Below, piece after piece: positions 17,422-26,096 of a stretch of 36,599 nt of DNA. The notes below the pieces were generated by a model, which saw only the letters and a program-made list of their open reading frames with translations, had not been told where the DNA came from and ran no database searches. Origin of the DNA: CAWKDC01 sp964383495 (GTDB taxonomy: Bacteria > Pseudomonadota > Gammaproteobacteria > JABCZS01). Position 1 is the first letter of the stretch, and each line of letters begins with the position of its first letter. The position numbers and the translations under genes were made by a program. The stretch is taken from positions 1 to 36,599 of the forward strand of contig CAYLHG010000017.1 in NCBI GenBank assembly GCA_964383495.1, written 5' to 3'.

Positions 17422-17684
17422 TGAGCATATTTGACTTCTTCCGCGCTAAGCAACAGCTACAACCTTCAACCGCAAGCATTGCTAAAGAACGTTTGCAAAT
17501 TATTGTGCAACATCAACGTGGGGCTCAAGACCAGGTTGATTTCATGCCAAAATTGCAGCAAGAATTGCTTGAGGTGATCAGCCGGTACGTGAAGGTTGAC
17601 CCTAATCTCGTCAAGGTAGCTTTAGAGCGCAGTGATGATCGCTCGGTATTAGAGCTGAATATTACGTTACCAGAGAGAGCGTAG
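17418..17684 (+). CDS. minE: Cell division topological specificity factor MinE
   Basis: An 88-residue protein with the MinE layout. A short amphipathic N-terminus, MSIFDFFRAKQ, binds membrane. An anti-MinCD segment follows (ASIAKERLQIIVQHQRG), and then a dimerising C-terminal domain (MPKLQQELLEVISRYVKVDP). It stimulates MinD ATPase and drives pole-to-pole oscillation. The ATG overlaps the minD stop (ATGA). A second ATG directly after the first leaves a one-residue uncertainty. It ends the rightward run; the next feature is a 126-bp inverted-repeat element. Confidence 0.96.
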   Translation: MMSIFDFFRAKQQLQPSTASIAKERLQIIVQHQRGAQDQVDFMPKLQQELLEVISRYVKVDPNLVKVALERSDDRSVLELNITLPERA

Positions 17685-17692
17685 GGATCTGA

Positions 17693-17818
17693 AGAAGTTT
17701 CCGCGACCAAATTGCAGAACGAGCATTTGTGGGTTACGCTGAAGCAGACCGAGGTCCCCGGCCGCACGCAACGTAACCGAGTACGGCGGGGTGGCCTCGC
17801 AGACGGGCGGAAACTTCT
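17693..17818. repeat. 126-bp element with perfect 12-bp terminal inverted repeats (MITE-like or structured RNA)
   Basis: AGAAGTTTCCGC (17693-17704) and its exact complement GCGGAAACTTCT (17807-17818) bound a GC-rich interior. An inner stem pairs CGAGG (17750-17754) with CCTCG (17795-17799) and CCCCG-CCG (17756-17764, one bulge) with CGG-CGGGG (17784-17791). Its loop contains CGTAACC (17772-17778), which is complementary to GGTTACG (17732-17738) outside the stem, giving a possible pseudoknot. It fills the space between convergent minE and ppsA. No clear target duplication and no T-run are seen. Confidence 0.55.
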
Positions 17819-17831
17819 AATTGAAAGCTCT

Positions 17832-20186
17832 CTACTCTGTTAATCCTAACCATGTCTCAACAACCGTATCCGGGTTAAGCGAAATACTCGAAATCTTCTG
17901 CTCCAGTAACCACTGAGCAAAATCAGGATAATCTGAAGGCCCTTGACCACAAATGCCAACATACTTACCTAACCGGTTGCATGCCTCAATTGCTTTAGAA
18001 ATTAAAAGCTTAACCGCAGGGTTACGTTCATCAAACGCTTGAGAGACTAGCCCAGAATCCCTATCTAACGCCAATGTTAATTGCGTTAAGTCGTTCGATC
18101 CTATCGAAAAGCCATCAAAATGCTCCAAAAACGCCTCTGCCAATAAAGCATTCGAAGGAATTTCACACATCATGATTAAGCGTAACCCATGTTCCCCTCG
18201 CTTTAACCCGTGGCGTGCTAACACGGCTAATACTGATTTAGCTTCATCCACAGTGCGCACAAAGGGCACCATCAACTCTACATTCTCAAAGCCCATTTCT
18301 TCGCGCACGGCTTTCATTGCTTCGCATTCTAAGGCAAAGCAATCCTCAAATTGCGAGTGCACATAGCGTGAGGCACCACGGAAACCAAGCATAGGATTTT
18401 CTTCTATAGGCTCATACTCTTTACCGCCGATTAAATGCGCATATTCATTCGATTTAAAATCTGATAAACGCACAATCACCGGCTTGGGGTAAAAAGCCGC
18501 TGCAATGGTCGCTACACCTTCTTTAATTTTATCAATATAAAATTGTCTCGGGCTTTCATAACCTGCAATCAACTCACGAATGCTTGCTTGCAATTTAGCC
18601 GGCAAAGTATCAAATTGTAATAATGCTTTGGGATGAATACCAATCATGCGGTTAATAATAAACTCTAAACGTGCCAGCCCTACACCATGATTTGGTAATT
18701 TTTGGAAATCAAATGCACAATCAGGGTTGCCGACATTTAACATGATTTTTACCGGAATTTGTGGCATTTTTTCCACATCAATATCTTTCACATGATATTT
18801 TAATGCGCCACGATAAATATAACCTGTATCTCCCTGCGCACAGGATACTGTCACTGTATCACCTGTTTTTATTTTTTGAAACGCATTGCCACATCCTACC
18901 ACCGCAGGAATGCCTAATTCACGCGCAATAATAGCTGCATGGCACGTTCTTCCACCACGGTTTGTTACAATTGCTGCTGCACGTTTCATCACAGGTTCCC
19001 AGTCAGGGTCGGTCATGTCAGTCACCAACACATCGCCTGGCTTAATTTCATCCATTTGATCCAAACGCGCAATCACTTTTGCAACACCTTGGCCAATTTT
19101 TTGCCCAATCGCCCGTCCTTCTGCTAATACATCTGAAGTTTCTAACAGTTCATAGCGTTGCATGATTTGCCCATTGCGGGAAGTCACTGTCTCTGGCCGC
19201 GCTTGAACAATGTACAATTTTCCTGTTCTACCATCTTTTGCCCATTCAATATCCATAGGACGTTTATAATGTTCTTCAATCAATAGCGCAAACCGGGCTA
19301 ATGCTTCTACGTCTTCACTTGTGATGCAAAAACGCATACAATCTTGTTCACTCACATCCACCACTTTCACACGCTCTTGTGGGTTTTCTGCATAAATCAT
19401 TTTAATTGCTTTTGTACCACGTGTTTTACGAATTACAGCCTGTTTATTTTTTTGCAACGCTTCTTTGGAAACATAAAACTCATCAGGGTTCACAGCGCCT
19501 TGCACAACCATTTCCCCCAAACCGTAACTTGCTGTGACAAAAACAACCTGATCAAAGCCAGATTCCGTGTCCACGGTAAACATCACGCCACTTGATGCTA
19601 AATCACTTCGCACCATTTGTTGGATACCCGCCGATAACGCCACTTGTTCATGCGTGAAACCTTGATGCACACGATACGCAATGGCTCTGTCATTAAATAA
19701 TGATGCGAACACAATTTTGATGGCAGATAAAACTTCATCGATGCCATGCACATTTAATAATGTTTCTTGTTGTCCAGCAAACGAAGCATTAGGTAAATCT
19801 TCTGCTGTTGCCGAGGATCGCACCGCGACTGAAAAATCACTGCCTAATTGTTTGGATAATTCAGCATAGGCTGTTTCGATGTCTTTTTGGAAATCTTTTG
19901 AAAATGGCGTTTCTTCAATAGATTGACGAATCTTTTTGCCCGCAGCTTGCAGGGCTGCAATATCATCCACATCTGTTTTGGCAAGCAAAGCATAAATCAT
20001 GTCTGATAAACCAGACTGAGATAAAAAATGGCGGAAAGCATCGGCCGTTGTGGCAAACCCGGTAGGCACATCCACCCCTGCTTCGCTCAAATGCCGTACC
20101 ATTTCACCTAATGAGGCATTCTTTCCCCCAACTGTCCCAATATCCTTTAGCTGAATCTCATTGAACCATAATATGTTTTGAGACAT
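17832..20186 (-). CDS. ppsA: Phosphoenolpyruvate synthase
   Basis: PpsA makes PEP from pyruvate, ATP and water, the entry to gluconeogenesis. The 784-residue protein has the N-terminal ATP-grasp-like PPDK domain (GTVGGKNASLGEM, AVRSSATAEDLPNASFAGQQ), the swivelling phosphohistidine domain with His416 (GGRTCHAAIIARELGIPAV), and the C-terminal PEP-binding barrel (LARLEFI, GFSIGSNDLTQLTLALDRDS, ICGQGPS). ATG 20186 is chosen because GGGGAG lies seven bases upstream; another ATG at 20192 is too close to it, and the frame extends further without support. It is divergent from its regulator ppsR, 62 bases away, which controls it by phosphorylation. Confidence 0.97.
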   Translation of the reverse strand: MSQNILWFNEIQLKDIGTVGGKNASLGEMVRHLSEAGVDVPTGFATTADAFRHFLSQSGLSDMIYALLAKTDVDDIAALQAAGKKIRQSIEETPFSKDFQKDIETAYAELSKQLGSDFSVAVRSSATAEDLPNASFAGQQETLLNVHGIDEVLSAIKIVFASLFNDRAIAYRVHQGFTHEQVALSAGIQQMVRSDLASSGVMFTVDTESGFDQVVFVTASYGLGEMVVQGAVNPDEFYVSKEALQKNKQAVIRKTRGTKAIKMIYAENPQERVKVVDVSEQDCMRFCITSEDVEALARFALLIEEHYKRPMDIEWAKDGRTGKLYIVQARPETVTSRNGQIMQRYELLETSDVLAEGRAIGQKIGQGVAKVIARLDQMDEIKPGDVLVTDMTDPDWEPVMKRAAAIVTNRGGRTCHAAIIARELGIPAVVGCGNAFQKIKTGDTVTVSCAQGDTGYIYRGALKYHVKDIDVEKMPQIPVKIMLNVGNPDCAFDFQKLPNHGVGLARLEFIINRMIGIHPKALLQFDTLPAKLQASIRELIAGYESPRQFYIDKIKEGVATIAAAFYPKPVIVRLSDFKSNEYAHLIGGKEYEPIEENPMLGFRGASRYVHSQFEDCFALECEAMKAVREEMGFENVELMVPFVRTVDEAKSVLAVLARHGLKRGEHGLRLIMMCEIPSNALLAEAFLEHFDGFSIGSNDLTQLTLALDRDSGLVSQAFDERNPAVKLLISKAIEACNRLGKYVGICGQGPSDYPDFAQWLLEQKISSISLNPDTVVETWLGLTE

Positions 20187-20248
20187 GGACATGCTCCCCT
20201 TATGTGGATAAAATACAGGCCATTGTACCAAACTTAAGGAGGCCAGGG

Positions 20249-21067
20249 ATGCAGCGTCATGTTTTTTTTATCTCAGACGGCACAGGGATTACCGCTGAAA
20301 CGCTAGGACTTAGCTTGATATCTCAATTCCATGATATGGAATTTACTTACAATACCCTCCCCTACATAGACACTCATGAAAAAACGGAAACCGCTGTAGA
20401 GCAAATCAATGAAAGTTATCATGTCGATGGCACAAAGCCTATCGTGTTTATTACACTGGTTGATAAATCCTTACGCGAAACGATAGCAGCAAGCCACGGT
20501 TTTACGATTGATCTGTTCAGCATGTTCATCCCCCCATTAGAAACGGAACTCCAGATGAAAGCCAGCGGTGAAAAAGGACGTTCACATGGGGTACATGATA
20601 ATTCACAGTATTACGCGCGGATGGAAGCCATTAACTACACGCTTTCAACAGATGATGGTCTTAACCCTAATTATTACGAAAGTGCGGATGTTATTTTAGT
20701 GGGCGTTTCACGCAGTGGTAAAACACCCACATCCATTTATTTAGCGATGCATTATGGGGTGGCAACTGCTAACTATCCTCTGACTGATGACGACCTGATG
20801 GATGGGCAATTGCCTAAAGTACTACGATCTCATGTGAAAAAATGTTTTGGCTTAACGATCGATCCAAAACGTTTACAACAAATTCGCATACAACGCCGCA
20901 AAGAAGGGGTATATGGAACGATCGCACAATGCGAAAAAGAAGTATCGCAAGCGTTGGGCATTTTCCAGCACCATGATATTCCCGTACTTAATACGACAGA
21001 ACTTTCTGTGGAAGAAATTTCTACACGTATCGTATCGCAAATGCGCTTAGTTAGACGTATCGGATGA
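20249..21067 (+). CDS. ppsR: PEP synthetase regulatory protein (bifunctional kinase/pyrophosphorylase, DUF299)
   Basis: This protein inactivates PpsA by ADP-dependent threonine phosphorylation and reactivates it by Pi-dependent dephosphorylation. The family signatures are VFFISDGTGITAETLGLSL at the N-terminus and the P-loop VGVSRSGKTPTSIYLA around residue 150. ATG 20249 follows AAGGAGG by six bases and starts directly at the conserved domain, giving 272 residues, close to the E. coli length; an upstream in-frame ATG at 20204 has no Shine-Dalgarno. It is divergent from ppsA, its substrate gene. Its last 21 bases overlap the end of the convergent mscK gene. Confidence 0.96.
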   Translation: MQRHVFFISDGTGITAETLGLSLISQFHDMEFTYNTLPYIDTHEKTETAVEQINESYHVDGTKPIVFITLVDKSLRETIAASHGFTIDLFSMFIPPLETELQMKASGEKGRSHGVHDNSQYYARMEAINYTLSTDDGLNPNYYESADVILVGVSRSGKTPTSIYLAMHYGVATANYPLTDDDLMDGQLPKVLRSHVKKCFGLTIDPKRLQQIRIQRRKEGVYGTIAQCEKEVSQALGIFQHHDIPVLNTTELSVEEISTRIVSQMRLVRRIG

Positions 21068-24040
21068 TTGGTGCCCCACGTCTAACTTCTGGCGAGGATA
21101 CGGCATTATGATTCCTGCTGCTCGGAAGTAATGCCAAATCATCAATAAAATTTCGGATCGCACCATAGGACGTGTTTTCCCTACATTTAAATCTGTATGA
21201 TAACGCACCTCAAAAATTTGTGCATAAGGACCAAACTCACGCAATAACACACTGGGTTCGGGATGCAATACCACTGACTCGTGTTTGCGTACAATGTTTA
21301 AAAGCATTGCTTGAATTTGGTGGGGGTTCTCATCATAATCAATCATTACATCAAAAGTCGTTCTCACAATGGCATCGTGGTGTGTCCAGTTCGTTAGCGC
21401 TTGACTCACTGTTTCTGCGTTCGGAATAATCACTTCCATATTATCCCATGTGCGCAATGTAGTGGCTCGCACACCAATATGTGTTACTTCTCCTTCGTTT
21501 GTACCTAATGTGATAATATCTCCCGCGCGAAAAGGCCGTTCAATTAACAATAATAAACCACTGACTAAATTATTCGCGATATTTTGCAATCCAAACCCGA
21601 TACCAACGGCCAAAGCCCCCAATACTACGGTAAGCGTTGTTAAATCAATGCCCACAACACGCAAAATAACAAAAGCACCTAGTGCTATAGTGGCATATTG
21701 TGTAAACACAGAAAAAGAATTTCTCAAACCTTTATCTTTATATTTTGCAAATAAAAATCGATAAGCAAATTCACGACTCCATTTTGCGGCCCAACGAATC
21801 ACCATCAATAAGATAACAAATTGAAAAATATGAATCATTCCAATTTTTGTCGTCGCAATACTGAACAGCGGATTAAATAGAAACGCATGAATTTTTTCTT
21901 TGACAAGCGGGTTTTCATCCAAGCCATAAATTCTAAATAACAACGCTATCGACGCTAAAAAAATAGCGATGTGTAACAATGTATTAAACGGTTTTAAAAT
22001 GGCTTCCGTCCACACCCAACCACTTTTTAAACGAAGAATGGCCCACTTTGCAGAAAACTCCATGGCATCTGATACAACGCCACGCACTAAAACCCAGACG
22101 GTTAAAATCAATAAAAACTGCCCTTCTGCTATCCAAATTTTCCATGCTAAATTTACGTACCCTATTAACCCAATCACAGCATTTGAAAAAATGGTCAGTG
22201 GAATTAAAAAGCCTAACCATTCAATTGCACGACGCACATAAGGTTTTGTTTTTTCCTCTTTAGCAATAATGCTTGGCAATACTCTCCAACCTTTTAATAA
22301 AGGAATAGACACAGCGAGCAGGACCAACATGAAAATCCTATCAAAAGAAGCGACAATATCAACAGGAATAGGCAAACGATGCGCAAGCACAGTTAATGCA
22401 ATAATAATACTGCTAAAACCCATGCTCCACCTTAAACCAGTGTATAAAGAAACATCTTTGCCTGACAAATCCCAAATATTTTCAAACAATGAAATGCGGG
22501 CTAATCCAATGGCCGTTCTATAGACAAACCAGACCACACCTAAAGAAACAGGCACCACAAAATGGCTTGATGATACTTCCATCAACAATAATAAAATCAT
22601 CAACGCACCAAAAATAGCAATCCCCACAATGTTACGATAAAATAATTGCGCAATGACGACCACTGTATTTTCAGAAAAACTCATCCCTTTACTTTTTGCA
22701 CGCACTAAAAATTTTGCCAGCCCGCGCGCGAGCCCAACACAAAAAGCAGCCCAAATAAAAATTAATGCAAATGTACCAAACCATAATAACCCCGAAGCTT
22801 GCGACAAATGGTCTACCACTTGTTTATAAGTTGCGATAATGGATTGGTATACAAGTTGTGGTAGCGCCCATAAGTCTGAGGCAAATTGTTCCCATTCGGC
22901 TGTACTATTTGGCAACTGCTGCCGAGTGCGCCACGTTTGTTTTACACCGGCTAATAATTGATTTTGAAACCCTGACACTTTTGTTAACAGCGTATTAAGC
23001 TCATCATCTACATTCAAATAAGATTTTTTTAAATCTAATAAAATATGTTGCTGACGTTTGCGCGCATCTTGTGAAAGCACTTGTTTTGCACCAGGCTCGT
23101 TTAAAATGGCTAATTGTCTATCTATTAAAATTTCTTTGTTTTCTACTTGAATTTGATTGGCTACCAATTCTTCTTTTAAACGATCCAAACGATCTTTCGT
23201 TTCAACTGCTCGATGCGCAGGGTTACCCTCCATACGGTTCTTATAAACATTTAATAACGCGTCGATACGTGACAACGTCAATTCCATTTTCAATAAATCA
23301 AGTTGCTCTTCTGCTTCCATCACATCATTTTGCAGCGCTTGTTGCTCCGCGCTAGGGGGTTGTGTGATAGGACGTAGTTTAGCTAATGCTGTGCGCGCTT
23401 TTTCTAGTTTTCCTTCCCATCCAATTTGTAGATCAACCCATTTTTTTTCATTTTCTTGTTGAGACTCCCAAATATTCGCCACTTGTTCTAATTTAATTTC
23501 TTCTGTCATACGTGAAAGCCATTCTTGCTCATGCTGCAAAATATCTTGAGCCACACTTAATGTGGGGGCTAATATGCCCACACGATCTTGTTCTAATTCT
23601 AACTTACGCTTATCAACGGAAGCGCGCTCTTCCAAACGCAAAGCTAATGCGTTTTGTTTATTTGCTTTGGCATTGATCAATTGATTTTCATATTGATTTA
23701 AATAATTTTTGAGCAATCTTATATTTTTACGAGAATTTGATAACTCTAAACTGATTTTTCCCACCTGTACGCTAGCAATGTCTACCCTAAAAGAAGCCTC
23801 TTCTGCCATCGTGGGGTCAAACACCGTGGGAGCAGTTTGCGCTGACGCTTTTAAGCTCGCAAGATAAGCTTGGCTAGTGGTCAGGCGGTCCTTATCATCT
23901 TGAACTTTTTCTTCAAGGATATTAATCTCTGAATAACGCGCAGGGTTTTGGTAGCTAGCATCCTCCGAAGGAAGTTGCGCTGATCCGACTGGCAGCCAGA
24001 ATAGGAAGATGCATGCCAGAAAAAAGCTACGTACGATCAT
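21047..24040 (-). CDS. mscK: MscK-type mechanosensitive channel (MscS family, large)
   Basis: This 997-residue inner-membrane channel opens under membrane tension to release solutes after osmotic downshock. ATG 24040 begins directly with a signal peptide (MIVRSFFLACIFLFWLPVGS, cut near AQL). The frame extends 43 codons further but has no signal-like start. Residues about 25-400 are a periplasmic coiled-coil-rich domain. About ten to eleven membrane helices follow, and then the pore-lining TM3 and MscS beta domain (GALAVGIGFGLQNIANNLVS, LIERPFRAGDIITLG, RTWDNMEVIIPNAETVSQAL). E. coli MscK is 1120 residues; alternatives are the paralogues YbiO/YjeP. A good promoter lies upstream, divergent from rnt. 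The 3' end overlaps ppsR by 21 bases. Confidence 0.93.
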   Translation of the reverse strand: MIVRSFFLACIFLFWLPVGSAQLPSEDASYQNPARYSEINILEEKVQDDKDRLTTSQAYLASLKASAQTAPTVFDPTMAEEASFRVDIASVQVGKISLELSNSRKNIRLLKNYLNQYENQLINAKANKQNALALRLEERASVDKRKLELEQDRVGILAPTLSVAQDILQHEQEWLSRMTEEIKLEQVANIWESQQENEKKWVDLQIGWEGKLEKARTALAKLRPITQPPSAEQQALQNDVMEAEEQLDLLKMELTLSRIDALLNVYKNRMEGNPAHRAVETKDRLDRLKEELVANQIQVENKEILIDRQLAILNEPGAKQVLSQDARKRQQHILLDLKKSYLNVDDELNTLLTKVSGFQNQLLAGVKQTWRTRQQLPNSTAEWEQFASDLWALPQLVYQSIIATYKQVVDHLSQASGLLWFGTFALIFIWAAFCVGLARGLAKFLVRAKSKGMSFSENTVVVIAQLFYRNIVGIAIFGALMILLLLMEVSSSHFVVPVSLGVVWFVYRTAIGLARISLFENIWDLSGKDVSLYTGLRWSMGFSSIIIALTVLAHRLPIPVDIVASFDRIFMLVLLAVSIPLLKGWRVLPSIIAKEEKTKPYVRRAIEWLGFLIPLTIFSNAVIGLIGYVNLAWKIWIAEGQFLLILTVWVLVRGVVSDAMEFSAKWAILRLKSGWVWTEAILKPFNTLLHIAIFLASIALLFRIYGLDENPLVKEKIHAFLFNPLFSIATTKIGMIHIFQFVILLMVIRWAAKWSREFAYRFLFAKYKDKGLRNSFSVFTQYATIALGAFVILRVVGIDLTTLTVVLGALAVGIGFGLQNIANNLVSGLLLLIERPFRAGDIITLGTNEGEVTHIGVRATTLRTWDNMEVIIPNAETVSQALTNWTHHDAIVRTTFDVMIDYDENPHQIQAMLLNIVRKHESVVLHPEPSVLLREFGPYAQIFEVRYHTDLNVGKTRPMVRSEILLMIWHYFRAAGIIMPYPRQKLDVGHQSSDTSN

Positions 24041-24074
24041 AAAATACCTACTTATAATATATGAATATCCTCCT

Positions 24075-24103
24075 ATTATAATCGTTCTTTGAGATCTCGC
24101 CAA
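24075..24103 (-). promoter_or_regulatory. Sigma70-type promoter of mscK
   Basis: On the minus strand TTGGCG (24103-24098) and a perfect TATAAT (24080-24075) are exactly 17 bases apart. This supports the shorter mscK start at 24040, because the longer frame would begin upstream of the promoter. Confidence 0.6.
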
Positions 24104-24116
24104 ACGTAAATGCTGA

Positions 24117-24145
24117 TTGATCATTTTGTTTGACTGGCATACAAT
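24117..24145 (+). promoter_or_regulatory. Sigma70-type promoter of rnt
   Basis: TTGATC (24117-24122) and TACAAT (24140-24145) are exactly 17 bases apart, ending 23 bases before the rnt ATG. It is back to back with the mscK promoter. Confidence 0.55.
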
Positions 24146-24168
24146 TCGGTAATACTTAAGGTGTCTCA

Positions 24169-24777
24169 ATGCAATCTAACAAACACATCAACCAACGGTT
24201 TCGCGGCTATCTTCCCATCGTCATCGATGTAGAGACGGGTGGCTTCAACCCCCAAACAGATGCCTTATTAGAACTAGCAGCTATCAGCATACGTTACAAT
24301 GAAGAAGGCTTAGTAATCCCTCATCACTCATGGCATTACCATATTCAACCATTTGCCGGAGCGCGCTTGGATCCTCGTGCCTTAGAATTCAACGGGATTG
24401 TACCCGACCACCCCTTCCGTTTCGCTTTGACAGAAAAAGAAGCCTTGCGAGATTTATTTATCAAAGTGGAAGAATTATTAGAGCAAACCCGCTGCCAGCG
24501 CGCTATTCTTGCAGGGCATAATGCAGCGTTCGATTTGTCTTTTTTACAAGCAGCGATTGCCAGAACAGGCCTGAAAAGCCCTTTCCACGCTTTTTCGTGC
24601 TTGGACACAGCTAGCTTGGCTGCGATTGCCTTCGGGCAAACGGTGTTAGCCAAGGCGCTGAAAGCTGCTCATATTCCCTTTGATATCAACCATGCCCACA
24701 GCGCCCTATACGATGCAGACCGCACAGCCCTACTCTTTTGCGATATCACCAATCGTTGGGATAGTCTACAACGGTGA
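24169..24777 (+). CDS. rnt: Ribonuclease T
   Basis: RNase T is a DEDD exonuclease that trims the 3' ends of tRNA and other stable RNAs and turns over the tRNA CCA end. The motifs are complete: Exo I VIDVETGGFNP, Exo II GHNAAFDLSFLQ, and Exo III with HSALYDADRTALLF carrying the catalytic His and Asp. The 202-residue length is close to E. coli RNase T (215), and the overall spacing separates it from DnaQ. AAGGTG lies before the ATG. It is transcribed from its own promoter, divergent from mscK. Confidence 0.95.
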   Translation: MQSNKHINQRFRGYLPIVIDVETGGFNPQTDALLELAAISIRYNEEGLVIPHHSWHYHIQPFAGARLDPRALEFNGIVPDHPFRFALTEKEALRDLFIKVEELLEQTRCQRAILAGHNAAFDLSFLQAAIARTGLKSPFHAFSCLDTASLAAIAFGQTVLAKALKAAHIPFDINHAHSALYDADRTALLFCDITNRWDSLQR

Positions 24778-24863
24778 GACAGCGCCCGTAAGACGTCAAG
24801 ATTCTTGACAAATCTATACAAAATGAGTACCGTGTTTGTTTCTCTGTTGTATGGATCCTATCT

Positions 24864-26078
24864 ATGTTAAAGCTTTTGAAAAATAAAACGTTTGGCAGTA
24901 TCTTTATGATTGCCGGCACGGCCATTGGCGCTGGCATGCTAGCCTTACCTTTAAAAACCGCAACAGGGGGGTTCTACCCTAGCGTAGGGTTATTTGTATT
25001 ATGTTTTATTTTCATGTTATATACCGTTTTCCTATTGCTTGAATCCAACTTGATGTCCACCGACCCCCGCGCCAATATTATTTCCATGACTGGGGAGCGT
25101 TTGGGCAAAACAGGTCAAATGGTCGCATGGCTAACATTTTCATTATTGCTTTTCAGTGTCTCTGCGGCTTACATGTCTGCAGGCGGCTCTTTGGTAACCA
25201 CGGTATTACAACACGAAGTCTATAAAGAAACCCCAATGCCAGTTGGAATGTGTTTATTTGCGGGCATTTTTGGTTTTTTAGTTTATTTTGGCACGCATGT
25301 TTATGACCATGTCAATAAATTATTGATGGTGTGCTTAATTGCAAGCTTTTTTATATTGATAGTAAAAATGACCCCGCATGTAGATACAGTGTCATTTACA
25401 GAAGGTCGTCCTTTATTATTGCTAGGCGCTGTCCCTGTAGTTGTTTTATCTTTCACCTCCCATGTCATCGTACCTAGTTTACGCAGTTACTTAAACTCTA
25501 ATGTACCTGCATTGAAAAAATCATTATTTTACGGGATGTTGATTCCATTGATTTTCTATATTTATTGGGAATTTTTAATTTTAAGTTTAGTCCCCCCCGA
25601 AGGCTCACAAGGGTTATTGGCAATTGCATCAGGAAACTATCCTATTGCAGCATTGACCAATGCGTTGCAAGATAATTTAGGTTTACAATTTTTGGCAATT
25701 CTTATCAGCTTATTTTCTTTTTCTGCCTTAGTCACATCATTCATTGCAGTCAATGTAAGTTTGCGTGATTTTTTAGCCGACGGCTTAGGCGTGTCAAGTC
25801 AAACAACTTCTGGTAAAGCGATACTCAGCGTATTAACCTTATTGCCCCCTTTGGTTTATGCATTAGTATTTCCACGCGGGTTTACCATTGCACTAGGGTA
25901 CGCTGGCGTATTTGCTGCCATTTTGTACGGCATTTTGCCTGCATTGATGGTGTACAAAGGCCGATACATCCAAAAGATTGAAGCACCTTACCGTACACCC
26001 GGGGGTAAGTTAGGCTTGTTCTTGGTGATTATTACTTCTGTGCTGGTAATGATATTGGAAATAGGCAACGCGATGTAA
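24864..26078 (+). CDS. Aromatic amino acid permease (TyrP/Mtr family)
   Basis: The 404-residue protein has eleven probable transmembrane segments and the family N-terminus FGSIFMIAGTAIGAGMLALP. That sequence is typical of the hydroxy/aromatic amino-acid permease family (TyrP, Mtr, TnaB). The segment VPVVVLSFTSHVIVPSLRSY is also characteristic. It should import tyrosine or tryptophan by proton symport; the sequence alone does not let me choose the substrate. A strong -35 (TTGACA, 24805-24810) with only a weak -10 lies upstream. It is convergent with tilS, with 18 bases between the stops and no clear terminator. Confidence 0.92.
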   Translation: MLKLLKNKTFGSIFMIAGTAIGAGMLALPLKTATGGFYPSVGLFVLCFIFMLYTVFLLLESNLMSTDPRANIISMTGERLGKTGQMVAWLTFSLLLFSVSAAYMSAGGSLVTTVLQHEVYKETPMPVGMCLFAGIFGFLVYFGTHVYDHVNKLLMVCLIASFFILIVKMTPHVDTVSFTEGRPLLLLGAVPVVVLSFTSHVIVPSLRSYLNSNVPALKKSLFYGMLIPLIFYIYWEFLILSLVPPEGSQGLLAIASGNYPIAALTNALQDNLGLQFLAILISLFSFSALVTSFIAVNVSLRDFLADGLGVSSQTTSGKAILSVLTLLPPLVYALVFPRGFTIALGYAGVFAAILYGILPALMVYKGRYIQKIEAPYRTPGGKLGLFLVIITSVLVMILEIGNAM

Positions 26079-26096
26079 AGAAGTGTCCAAGAGAAT

